From JBKPNX01 sp046732855 (GTDB lineage: Bacteria; Pseudomonadota; Alphaproteobacteria; Geminicoccales; Geminicoccaceae): a stretch of DNA of 14,740 nucleotides. A program made the position numbers and the translations under genes. The notes under the pieces are model-generated. The model saw only the letters and a program-made list of their open reading frames with translations. It did no database searches and was not told the DNA's origin. This document shows positions 1 through 6,012 of this stretch, in pieces. The stretch is taken from the NCBI GenBank assembly GCA_046732855.1, contig JBKPNX010000188.1, positions 1 through 14,740 on the forward strand, given 5' to 3'. The first letter of the stretch is position 1. Each line of letters opens with the position of its first letter.

Positions 1-977
1 GCCTTCATGCCCGCCTGGATCGGCAGATCGGGCGCGTAAAGCAGGCCCAGCTCCTCGGCGCCCGGATGGACATGCACCAGGGTCTGCTTGGGCTCGGGAA
101 TCTCGATCAGGCTGTAGCTCCGGCTCGAAGCCTCGCCGAGACGCGTGCCGACCAGCAGCAGCAGATCCGCTTCTTTCACCCGGTCGCTCAGAGGCGGCGC
201 CACCGAGATGCCCACGTGCCCGGCGTAATTCGGGTGGGTGTTGTCGAAATAGTCCTGGCGGCGGAAGGACACGCCGACCGGCAGATCCAACTGCTCGGCG
301 AAGGTCCGGATGTCGGCACACGCCTCGGCGCTCCATCCGCCGCCACCAAGGATCATGAACGGGCGCTGCGCCTCGGCGAGCAATTTGCGCAGGCTCGCCA
401 TGTCCGCGAGCGCCGGATGCGCCTCCGCGACCTGATACCGCGTCGCATCGGCGCAGTCGGCCCGCTCGGTCAGCATGTCCTCCGGGAGCGCGATCACCAC
501 GGGGCCCGCCCGGCCGGCGACCGCGGTGTGGAACGCCCGGCTGATGATTTCCGGAATTCGCGCTGGGTCGTCGATCTCGTACACCCATTTGGCCAGCGAG
601 CCGAACATCGCGCGGTAGTCGATTTCCTGGAACGCTTCGCGCCCGCGCATGCCGCGCGCGACCTGCCCGATCAGCAGGATCATCGGCGTCGAGTCCTGGC
701 GCGCAATGTGCACGCCGTGCGCGGCGTTGGTCGCGCCGGGGCCGCGCGTGACCATGGCGACGCCGGGCCGCCCGGTCAGCTTGCCGTACGCCTCGGCCAT
801 CATTGCCGCACCGCCCTCCTGGCGGCACACGATGTAACGGACCCTGCTGTCGTACAGCGCATCGAGCAGCGCGAGATAGCTTTCGCCGGGCACGCCGAAG
901 GCGAGTTCGACGCCTTGGATCTCGAGCTGGTCGACCAGGATTTGGCCGCCGGTGCGAAGGTTCGAGGCGCGGGTCAT
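1..977 (-). CDS. Thiamine-pyrophosphate enzyme, acetolactate synthase-like large subunit (partial, 3' end outside window)
   Basis: Reading the minus strand from ATG at 977 gives an open frame of 325 residues running off the left edge. It starts MTRASNLRTGGQILVDQLEI and carries the hallmarks of the N-terminal TPP-binding domain: GVPGES (28-33), the cofactor-activating glutamate E54 in RQEGGAAMMAEAYG, GPGATN (79-84) and the ALS-type REAFQEID (113-120). A central Rossmann-like domain follows from about residue 195. The C-terminal domain with the GDG...N metal motif lies outside the window, so about 60% of a usual 550-residue protein is seen. The family joins or cleaves 2-oxo acids (acetolactate synthase, glyoxylate carboligase, sulfoacetaldehyde acetyltransferase, benzoylformate decarboxylase); the substrate cannot be told here. 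GAGAGAA lies just before the ATG as a weak ribosome site. The gene lies 103 bp downstream of the AraC-type regulator on the same strand and may be co-transcribed with it. Family call firm, substrate unknown. Confidence 0.9.
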   Translation of the reverse strand, partial: MTRASNLRTGGQILVDQLEIQGVELAFGVPGESYLALLDALYDSRVRYIVCRQEGGAAMMAEAYGKLTGRPGVAMVTRGPGATNAAHGVHIARQDSTPMILLIGQVARGMRGREAFQEIDYRAMFGSLAKWVYEIDDPARIPEIISRAFHTAVAGRAGPVVIALPEDMLTERADCADATRYQVAEAHPALADMASLRKLLAEAQRPFMILGGGGWSAEACADIRTFAEQLDLPVGVSFRRQDYFDNTHPNYAGHVGISVAPPLSDRVKEADLLLLVGTRLGEASSRSYSLIEIPEPKQTLVHVHPGAEELGLLYAPDLPIQAGMK

Positions 978-1080
978 GTTCTCTCGATCGGTTCGGGTCA
1001 ACCTATGGCCGCACAGATATGCTGAGGTGAATCGCAGATGGCAATGCGCCGGCGTTCGAACGAGGCCGCCGCGGACCCCA

Positions 1081-2115
1081 TCAAGCGGCGGCGCTGCGGC
1101 GGTCGGCCGACGGGGTCCGGCCGGTCCACCTGCGGTACGCCCGATTGAAGGCGCTGCTCTCGGAGTAGCCGAGCAGATAGGCGATCTCGCCTAGCGACAG
1201 GGTGGCGTCCGCCAAGTATCTGTCGGACAGCTGACGGCGCACGTCTTCAACCAGTCGGGCGTAGACGATGCCGCACTCCCGCAGACGCCGCTGCAGGGTG
1301 CGCGTGCTCATGCCGAGCGCACGCGCCGCTGCGCTGAGGCCGGCGCTGTCCTGTGGCAGCGCGCCGACCACGAACCGACGGAGCTGTCCGATGAGATCAT
1401 CCTTCGGCGCGGGCAGCTCAGCCAGGACCGTGCGCGCGTGCTCTTCCAGATAATACAGCAGCTGGTGATCGGCCGTGCGCAGCGGTCGGCTCAATAGCCC
1501 GCGTTCGAACATCATGGCGTTATCGGGCTGCCCGAAGCGCACCAGCGTCCCGAACAGCTCGTGGTACGGCGAGATATCGGCTGGCGGGGCGTGACGGAAC
1601 TGAATCTCCTGTGGCGACCAGCTATCGTCGATCGCCAGACGCACGAATTTGACGAAGCAGACCATCGTCAGCTCGCTGTAGTGGCGGCTCGTCGGGATAC
1701 TCGGGTTAGTCAGGCGGTAGATCAGGCGGGCCTCCGGGCCGGTGAAATCCAACGACAGCTCGGCGGCATCGATGTGCAATCTTAAATAGCGCATCGCGTT
1801 GGTGACCGCGATCCCGAAGTTCGGTGAGTTGCGCGCGATGTAAGATAATAAGCCTACGGTATCGAAGGCGTACGTCGCGCCAAAGTGGAGGCCGAAATAC
1901 GGATCCCGGGCGGCCTCGGCGGCCAGGTCCAAAAGCGCAAGATATTTGTCGAGAGGGATCCGGCGCCGCAGCTCGATTTGGTCACGGCGCAGCCCCAGCG
2001 TGCTCGTGATGCGCCCTTCTGCCCACCCGGCATCCCGGAGCGTCCGCACCATCCCGGACACCCACAGGGCATTGACCATAGGCTTGGCCGGCACGGCTCC
2101 CCCCGCAGGCTGCAC
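1081..2115 (-). CDS. AraC-family transcriptional regulator (arabinose_bd-like N-terminus plus C-terminal HTH)
   Basis: A 344-residue protein of the AraC subgroup whose N-terminal half (about 25-215) resembles the arabinose_bd/OruR-type ligand domain rather than a cupin. The C-terminal DNA-binding domain has two helix-turn-helix units: LSAAARALGMSTRTLQRRL (about 259-277) and LSLGEIAYLLGYSESSAFNR with RAYRRWTGRTP (about 306-337). The second is the typical AraC signature. Length fits the subgroup (about 330-345). The start is uncertain: GTG at 2115 gives the full frame but no clear Shine-Dalgarno, and ATG at 2079 (MVNALWVSGMVRTLRDAG) is an alternative. It diverges from the GGDEF-like gene across 173 bp and precedes the TPP-enzyme gene on the same strand, so either may be its target. 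Tandem TGTCAA sites 20 bp upstream of the GTG could allow autoregulation. The inducer is unknown. Confidence 0.92.
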   Translation of the reverse strand: MQPAGGAVPAKPMVNALWVSGMVRTLRDAGWAEGRITSTLGLRRDQIELRRRIPLDKYLALLDLAAEAARDPYFGLHFGATYAFDTVGLLSYIARNSPNFGIAVTNAMRYLRLHIDAAELSLDFTGPEARLIYRLTNPSIPTSRHYSELTMVCFVKFVRLAIDDSWSPQEIQFRHAPPADISPYHELFGTLVRFGQPDNAMMFERGLLSRPLRTADHQLLYYLEEHARTVLAELPAPKDDLIGQLRRFVVGALPQDSAGLSAAARALGMSTRTLQRRLRECGIVYARLVEDVRRQLSDRYLADATLSLGEIAYLLGYSESSAFNRAYRRWTGRTPSADRRSAAA

Positions 2116-2134
2116 CGCCCAATCTGGCGGTAGC

Positions 2135-2161
2135 TGTCAAAACTCTGGCCTCGAATGTCAA
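2135..2161. promoter_or_regulatory. Tandem TGTCAA direct repeat, candidate AraC-type operator
   Basis: TGTCAA occurs at 2135-2140 and again at 2156-2161 in the same orientation, a period of 21 bp (two helical turns). This sits in the divergent spacer between the AraC gene (start 2115) and the GGDEF-like gene (start 2289). AraC-family proteins commonly bind two direct half-sites about 21 bp apart, so placement and spacing fit an operator for the adjacent regulator. On the minus strand the same bases read TTGACA twice, so one copy could instead be a -35 box, but I see no good -10 at the right distance. The shared core is only six bases. Confidence 0.35.
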
Positions 2162-2288
2162 GCGGTACTTTGGCGCACGAGCCATCTCGGGCCTCCGTGG
2201 GCGGCCATCGCGTCCTGACGGTGATTCCCCCCCGCCCAGGCACGATGGTTGTCCACATCAGAACCCGTTTGCTCTCGGAGAGAATCGA

Positions 2289-2897
2289 TTGCTCCGCTGG
2301 TGGGATTGCAGTGCGGCCTCGATGTCCGATCCATCGGCCCCGATCGGGGACGATCGGGCTCTGGGGGATGCCGAGCACGGCTACGCGTGCTACGGAGAAT
2401 ACTACGATTCGGTCACAGGTCTGCCACGCCCTCGCTCCTTCCTCGAACATCTGGAACGGTTGTTGGCGACGGCTGACGGGTGCCGGCGGTCGGTCGCCAT
2501 GCTCCTGCTCGAGGTCGCGGGCCTTGACGTCGTCGAGGCACAGCACGGGGAGCCCTGTTGCGACGAGCTCCTGCGCACCGTCGCGGAGCGGCTTCATCAA
2601 GAGGTGCCCGAACCGAACCTCGTGAGCCGCCTGCACGGCGGCACGTTCGCGATCGTGCTGCATGATCTTGGTCCCGGGGTCATGCCGGACACGGTAGCGA
2701 CTCATCTGCTGGAGCGGGCGGGCGAGCCCTGTCTGACCGGCGATGGACACGTGAGATGCACGGTGATCGGCGGGTTGGCCCTGCCAGGCGATCGCGCGGA
2801 GCCGGCGCTACAATTGTTCGAGCGCGCGCGTCGGGCCTTGGCGCGCGCGAAGCTCCAAAGGGCGGGCGTGCCCAGGGGGACCCCAAGGCACGCCTGA
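2289..2897 (+). CDS. Small GGDEF-fold protein with degenerate active site (probably not a diguanylate cyclase)
   Basis: A 202-residue soluble protein with the layout of one GGDEF domain and nothing else. DSVTGLPRPRSF (40-51) matches the DPLTGLPNRxxF entry motif, LLLEVAGLD (72-80) takes the place of the metal-binding LLLDLDxFK strand, and HGGTF (116-120, in SRLHGGTFAIVL) takes the place of GGDEF. ARRALARAKLQRAG (180-193) matches the closing ADxALYxAKxxG helix. Both metal-ligand acidic positions and the GGDEF Asp/Glu pair are changed, and the inhibitory RxxD site is replaced by PEPN, so c-di-GMP synthesis is unlikely. No membrane segment or sensor domain is seen. TTG at 2289 is chosen because GGAGA (2278-2282) lies 6 nt upstream; ATG at 2322 (MSDPSAPIG) is the alternative and has no such site. 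It is divergent from the AraC gene. Such degenerate domains can act by protein contact or nucleotide binding; the function here is unknown. Confidence 0.8.
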   Translation: MLRWWDCSAASMSDPSAPIGDDRALGDAEHGYACYGEYYDSVTGLPRPRSFLEHLERLLATADGCRRSVAMLLLEVAGLDVVEAQHGEPCCDELLRTVAERLHQEVPEPNLVSRLHGGTFAIVLHDLGPGVMPDTVATHLLERAGEPCLTGDGHVRCTVIGGLALPGDRAEPALQLFERARRALARAKLQRAGVPRGTPRHA

Positions 2898-2967
2898 GGC
2901 GTGGTCGCGCTTCCTGGAGTCGGCTTCGCGATCCGGAACTCCTCCGGGCCTGGGCGATTCGGCGCGC

Positions 2968-3375
2968 TTGTCCGATGATGGCGCCGTGTTGCGCGGTTTC
3001 GGCGCGAGCCCGCGCGCGATCGAGGCGGCGGGCTGGTCGACCCGCTGGGCCAAGGCGACGCTCTACGGCCTGGCCGGTAGCTTCGCGTTTCTGGCCGGCA
3101 TGGTCATCACCGCCAACCCCCGTGGCGGCGATCCGACGGGCGCGACCTCGATGACGCTGTTGTCGGTGGCCGCAGTGATCCTCGGCGGCGCGGCGTTCTC
3201 GGGCGGCCTCGTCGCGCCCATCGGAGCGCTGTTCGGTACGCTGACACTGGTCATGGTCGGCACGCTCTTGTCGCTGCTCGAGGTCAGCGCCGTCTATCTG
3301 CCGATGGTCCAGGGACTGATGCTGCTGGGCGCGATCGGCATCCGCACCCTGCTCACCTGGAGGACGGTGGCGTGA
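2968..3375 (+). pseudogene. 5'-truncated ribose-type sugar ABC transporter permease (C-terminal remnant)
   Basis: The 135-residue frame matches only the C-terminal 40% of an RbsC-type permease (BPD_transp_2 family, usual length about 320). GFGASPRAIEAAG (about 11-23) corresponds to the AVGQSRKAAHLSG loop at residues 192-204 of the intact permease next door. It is followed by three or four hydrophobic segments and the SVAAVILGGAAFSGG motif. About 190 N-terminal residues, including the GGIDLS motif, are missing. The 70 bp upstream extend the frame in a sequence unlike any permease and end at the GGDEF-like gene. The only starts near the left end are TTG (2968) and GTG (2986), with no convincing Shine-Dalgarno. 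The 3' end is intact and overlaps the next permease as GTGA, the arrangement of a real transporter pair. I read it as the remnant of a gene cut by deletion or replacement. A naturally short protein is possible but could not form a full permease. Confidence 0.75.
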
Positions 3376-4352
3376 CCGCGCTTGCCCGCCTGCGGCGGCA
3401 GGCCTGGTTCTGGCCGGCGGCGGCGAGCGCCGTTCTGATGGTCATCATCGGGGCGCTCTCGCCGGAGTTCCGCTACAGCATCGTCACCGCCAATCTGACC
3501 GCAGCGTCGTTTCTCGCCCTGGTCGGGATCGGCCAGATGTTCCCGGTCGCTTCGGGCGAGGGCGGCATCGACCTCTCGATCCCGTTCGTGATGAACTTCT
3601 GCGCCTTTCTGGTGGTCCAGCTGATCACCGACGACCCCTGGTCGATCCCGCTGGTGCTGCTTCTCGCCATCGCATTCGGGATCGCGGTTGGACTGGTCAA
3701 CGGCCTTGTCGTGGTACGGGTGCGCGTACCGCCGATCATCGGTACTTTGGCGGTCGGCTTCATCGTCCTCACCCTGGTGCAGCTGATCTCCGCGAGCGGC
3801 GACACAACCTTCGCCGACCGCACGCTGACCAACCTCATGCGCTCGCAGCTGTCGGGCATACCCACGCCGTGCTACGTCCTGCTCGCCGTCGCAGGGCTGG
3901 CCATGATCGTGATTCGGCGCACCGCGTATGGGCGAACCCTGCTCGCGGTCGGGCAGAGTCGCAAGGCCGCGCACCTGTCGGGCATTGACGTGGATCGCAC
4001 CGTGCTCGTGGTGTTCATGATCAGCGGCGGCCTTGCGGCGCTGACCGGTCCGCTCCTGGCGGCCTCGGTGGGCAGCGCCGACCTCGAGCTCGGCAATCCC
4101 TACCTTCTGGCGAGCGTCGGCGCGGTCGTGCTCGGCGGCAATCATATCGCCGGCGGCACCGCGACCGTGGTCGGTACGGTGTTCGGCGCCATCCTTCTGA
4201 CCCTCCTGGTGGCGGCGGTCACCATGGCGGGCCTGCCGATCGAATTCCAGAACATCGCGCGTGGGGTGGTGATCACCCTCGTCCTGGTCCTGGCCAATAC
4301 GCCCGACACGGCGGCCCGCGCGGTGCGGCGGATGAGAGCTGCGCCAGGCTAA
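3372..4352 (+). CDS. Ribose-type (RbsC-like) sugar ABC transporter permease
   Basis: A 326-residue, highly hydrophobic inner-membrane protein with about eight to ten transmembrane stretches, full length for the BPD_transp_2 family of carbohydrate importers. It has the family's GGIDLS motif (64-69, in SGEGGIDLSIP), the cytoplasmic ATPase-contact loop AVGQSRKAAHLSGIDVDR (192-209), and the late SVGAVVLGGNHIAGG glycine-rich motif. The GTG start at 3372 overlaps the TGA of the preceding permease remnant (GTGA), indicating past translational coupling of a two-permease transporter. Its partner permease is truncated, and no ATPase or periplasmic binding protein of this system is in the window, so transport may be lost unless those parts are supplied elsewhere. 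The SMP-30 gene downstream suggests the original cargo was a sugar or sugar lactone; this is inference. Confidence 0.93.
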   Translation: MTALARLRRQAWFWPAAASAVLMVIIGALSPEFRYSIVTANLTAASFLALVGIGQMFPVASGEGGIDLSIPFVMNFCAFLVVQLITDDPWSIPLVLLLAIAFGIAVGLVNGLVVVRVRVPPIIGTLAVGFIVLTLVQLISASGDTTFADRTLTNLMRSQLSGIPTPCYVLLAVAGLAMIVIRRTAYGRTLLAVGQSRKAAHLSGIDVDRTVLVVFMISGGLAALTGPLLAASVGSADLELGNPYLLASVGAVVLGGNHIAGGTATVVGTVFGAILLTLLVAAVTMAGLPIEFQNIARGVVITLVLVLANTPDTAARAVRRMRAAPG

Positions 4353-4361
4353 TCCAGTAAG

Positions 4362-4376
4362 CGAGCGCGGCGCTCG
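4362..4376 (+). other. 15-bp inverted repeat between permease and SMP-30 genes
   Basis: CGAGCGC-G-GCGCTCG is a perfect inverted repeat with 7-bp arms and a single central base, lying 10 bp after the permease stop and 50 bp before the SMP-30 start. In RNA it could form a 6-bp stem with a 3-base loop. There is no run of T after it, so it is not a standard terminator. It could be an mRNA-stability hairpin or a protein site, or chance in GC-rich DNA. Confidence 0.25.
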
Positions 4377-4425
4377 GCGCCGATCTTGCCTTCACAAGGT
4401 GGAGCAACGGCATCGGGAGGGCGTG

Positions 4426-5415
4426 ATGGAGGCATCGGTCAGCGACTACGGCCTGAACAGGGACTGGACTGCGGACGTGATCGGCTATCCCGATCCGGCC
4501 ATCGAGGTGTGCGATCCGCGCTTCGAACGTTGCCGCCTGCTGCCGGCGTCGATCGAGCGGCTGTGCACCGGCGGGCGCTGGACCGAAGGACCGGCCTGGT
4601 TCGGCGACGCCCGCTGCCTGCTGTTCAGCGACATCCCGAACGAGCGGATCCTGAGCTGGTCGGCGAGCACTGGCACGGTCAGCGTCTATCGCTCGCCCTC
4701 GGGCTTCGCCAACGGCAACACCCGCGACCGGCAAGGCCGGCTCATCAGCTGCGAGCATGGCGGCCGGCGCGTGGTCCGCACCGAGCTGGACGGCACCGTC
4801 TCGGTGCTGATGGACCGGTTCGAAGGCAAGCGGCTGAACGGACCGAACGACGTGGTCGTGCACGCGGACGGGCAGATCTGGTTCACCGATCCCGGCTATG
4901 GTCTGCTGTCCAACTACGAGGGCGCCCGTGGGCCGTTCGAGCTGCCCACGCGCGTATACCGGCTCGATCCGGACAGCGGCGCAGCGACCGTCGTGGTCGA
5001 GACGCTGACGCGGCCCAACGGGATCTGCTTCTCGCCTGATTTCGCGCGGCTCTATGTGGTCGATACCGGGTGCACCGACGATCCGGCGCACCATCGCAAC
5101 ATCATGGTCTACAACGTCGGCACCGACGGGACCGTGGAAAACGAGCGGGCCTTTTGCGACATGGCGCCCGGGCGAGGCGACGGCATCCGCTGCGACACTG
5201 ACGGCAATCTTTGGGCGGCGTCCTGTTTTGGCGGGCCACATAGCAATGGGGTGCAGGTGTTCGCGCCGGATGGCACGAAGATCGGCATGATCCACCTGCC
5301 CGAACCGTGCTCGAACCTCTGCTTCGGCGGGCTGAAGCGCAACCGCCTGTTCATGACCGGCGGCCAGTCGCTCTATTCGCTCTATGTCGAGGCCCAGGGC
5401 GTGCCCTACGCCTGA
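4426..5415 (+). CDS. SMP-30/gluconolactonase/LRE-family protein
   Basis: A 329-residue six-bladed beta-propeller protein of the SMP-30 family, which hydrolyses sugar-acid lactones with a divalent metal. The expected metal and substrate residues are present: E54 in TEGPAW (53-58), N138/N141 in LNGPNDV, TDPGYG (154-159), N198 in RPNGICFSPD, and D252 in GDGIRCD. No signal peptide is seen, so it is probably cytoplasmic. ATG at 4426 is chosen because GGGAGG (4415-4420) lies 5 nt upstream; an in-frame GTG at 4399 would add nine residues and lacks such a site. It follows the ribose-type permease by 73 bp on the same strand and is likely the last gene of that transcript. This neighbourhood (sugar permeases plus lactonase) fits uptake and ring-opening of an aldonolactone. 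The exact substrate is unknown, and the family also includes lactonases acting on non-sugar substrates. Confidence 0.92.
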   Translation: MEASVSDYGLNRDWTADVIGYPDPAIEVCDPRFERCRLLPASIERLCTGGRWTEGPAWFGDARCLLFSDIPNERILSWSASTGTVSVYRSPSGFANGNTRDRQGRLISCEHGGRRVVRTELDGTVSVLMDRFEGKRLNGPNDVVVHADGQIWFTDPGYGLLSNYEGARGPFELPTRVYRLDPDSGAATVVVETLTRPNGICFSPDFARLYVVDTGCTDDPAHHRNIMVYNVGTDGTVENERAFCDMAPGRGDGIRCDTDGNLWAASCFGGPHSNGVQVFAPDGTKIGMIHLPEPCSNLCFGGLKRNRLFMTGGQSLYSLYVEAQGVPYA

Positions 5416-5506
5416 CCGAGGCGGCGCCGCCCCGACCCGCGCAATACAGCGGCATCAGCAAGCCGACGGGACAGCCCGTGGGCGGCGGACGGCACCGGCG
5501 CGCACC

Positions 5507-5527
5507 CCGGGCCGTCGCCACGGCCGG
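5507..5527. terminator. GC-rich stem-loop in convergent intergenic spacer, possible terminator
   Basis: Between the SMP-30 stop (5415) and the stop of the minus-strand operon (5537), CCGGGCCGT (5507-5515) pairs with ACGGCCGG (5520-5527) around loop CGCC, giving an 8-bp stem with one bulged G. It starts 10 nt beyond the last minus-strand gene, a good place for its terminator, and could act in both directions. No T-run follows on either strand, so Rho-independent termination is not assured. The rest of the spacer holds only a 12-bp palindrome (GGCGGCGCCGCC, 5420-5431). Confidence 0.35.
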
Positions 5528-5536
5528 TTCAGCTAC

Positions 5537-5929
5537 TCACCCTTTGCCTCCTTTGCCGTCGAGCTCGGCGAAGGTCTCGCGGGCGGTGCGGAACGCATCG
5601 ACCGCCGCCGGCACGCCGCAATAGATCGCGACCTGCAGCAGCACCTCGCGGATCTCCTCGCGGCTGACGCCGTTGGTCAGCGCGCCCTTGATGTGCATCT
5701 TCAGCTCGTGCGGCCGGTTGAGCGCGCTCAGCATCGCGAGGTTCAGCATGCTGCGGATCTTGCGCGGCAGCTCCTCGCGGCCCCACACCGCGCCCCAGCA
5801 GTACTCGGTCACCAGCTCCTGCAGCGGCCGGTTGAACTCGTCGGCCGAAGCGAACGACTTCTCCACGAACTCCCTACCGAGCACGGCCTTGCGAATCTCG
5901 AGACCGCGCTCCAGGACCTCCTTGCTCAT
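5537..5929 (-). CDS. Carboxymuconolactone decarboxylase (CMD) family protein, PcaC-like
   Basis: A 130-residue all-helical protein of the CMD family, the normal length of 4-carboxymuconolactone decarboxylase. It contains the PcaC-like run LVTEYCWGAVWGRE (about 40-53), SMLNLAMLSALNRPHELKMH with IKGALTNGVSREEIREVLLQ, and IYCGVPAAVDAF near the C-terminus. There is no CxxC pair, so an AhpD-type peroxidase role is unlikely. ATG at 5929 is chosen because AGGAG (5936-5940) lies 6 nt upstream; the ATG at 5935 would have no spacing. It is the last gene of the minus-strand operon, 83 bp after the binding-protein gene, with a strong hairpin in between. No pcaB, pcaD or protocatechuate dioxygenase gene is in the window, so I do not assign pcaC. 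A decarboxylation or ring-related step on the imported acid is plausible but inferred. Confidence 0.92.
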   Translation of the reverse strand: MSKEVLERGLEIRKAVLGREFVEKSFASADEFNRPLQELVTEYCWGAVWGREELPRKIRSMLNLAMLSALNRPHELKMHIKGALTNGVSREEIREVLLQVAIYCGVPAAVDAFRTARETFAELDGKGGKG

Positions 5930-5972
5930 CGTCATCTCCTTTGCGTGGCGGCGGCGGACCGCCTTGGGTGAG

Positions 5973-5995
5973 GCGCCCGGCCGGCTCCCGGGCGC
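5973..5995 (-). other. Strong 8-bp GC stem-loop between binding-protein and CMD genes
   Basis: GCGCCCGG (5973-5980) and CCGGGCGC (5988-5995) are perfectly complementary across a 7-base loop, 18 nt past the stop of the binding-protein gene on the minus strand. No T-run follows. Hairpins after periplasmic binding-protein genes often slow 3' decay or partly end transcription, raising binding-protein mRNA over the next gene; that role here is inference. Confidence 0.45.
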
Positions 5996-6012
5996 AGTGC
6001 TGCGGGGCCGGC

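Noticed and set aside
66..1025. 319-residue plus-strand open frame opposite the TPP-enzyme gene
   Set aside because: The minus-strand reading gives a textbook TPP-enzyme N-terminus. The plus-strand frame has no motif and is an antisense shadow.
978..1080. Possible promoter for the TPP-enzyme gene (TTGCCA followed by CATATC on the minus strand)
   Set aside because: The spacing is acceptable, but the -10-like hexamer matches consensus at only about three positions and GC-rich genomes give many such hits. Read-through from the AraC gene is equally likely.
2135..2162. TTGACA boxes on the minus strand as a standard sigma-70 promoter for the AraC gene
   Set aside because: Neither TTGACA has a reasonable TATAAT-like hexamer 16-18 bp downstream, so I list the repeat as a possible operator instead.
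1854..2750. 298-residue minus-strand open frame spanning the AraC start, the divergent spacer and the GGDEF-like gene
   Set aside because: It runs antisense to the GGDEF-like gene and out of frame through the AraC gene, with no recognisable domain. The two overlapped genes have clear family motifs.
4273..5295. 340-residue minus-strand open frame opposite the SMP-30 gene
   Set aside because: It is antisense to a gene with all SMP-30 metal-site motifs and has no family match that I can see. GC-rich genes often leave the opposite strand open.
5537..5929. Assigning pcaC to the CMD-family gene
   Set aside because: Sequence motifs are PcaC-like, but no other protocatechuate-pathway gene is present and the family has many functions, so the symbol would overstate the evidence.
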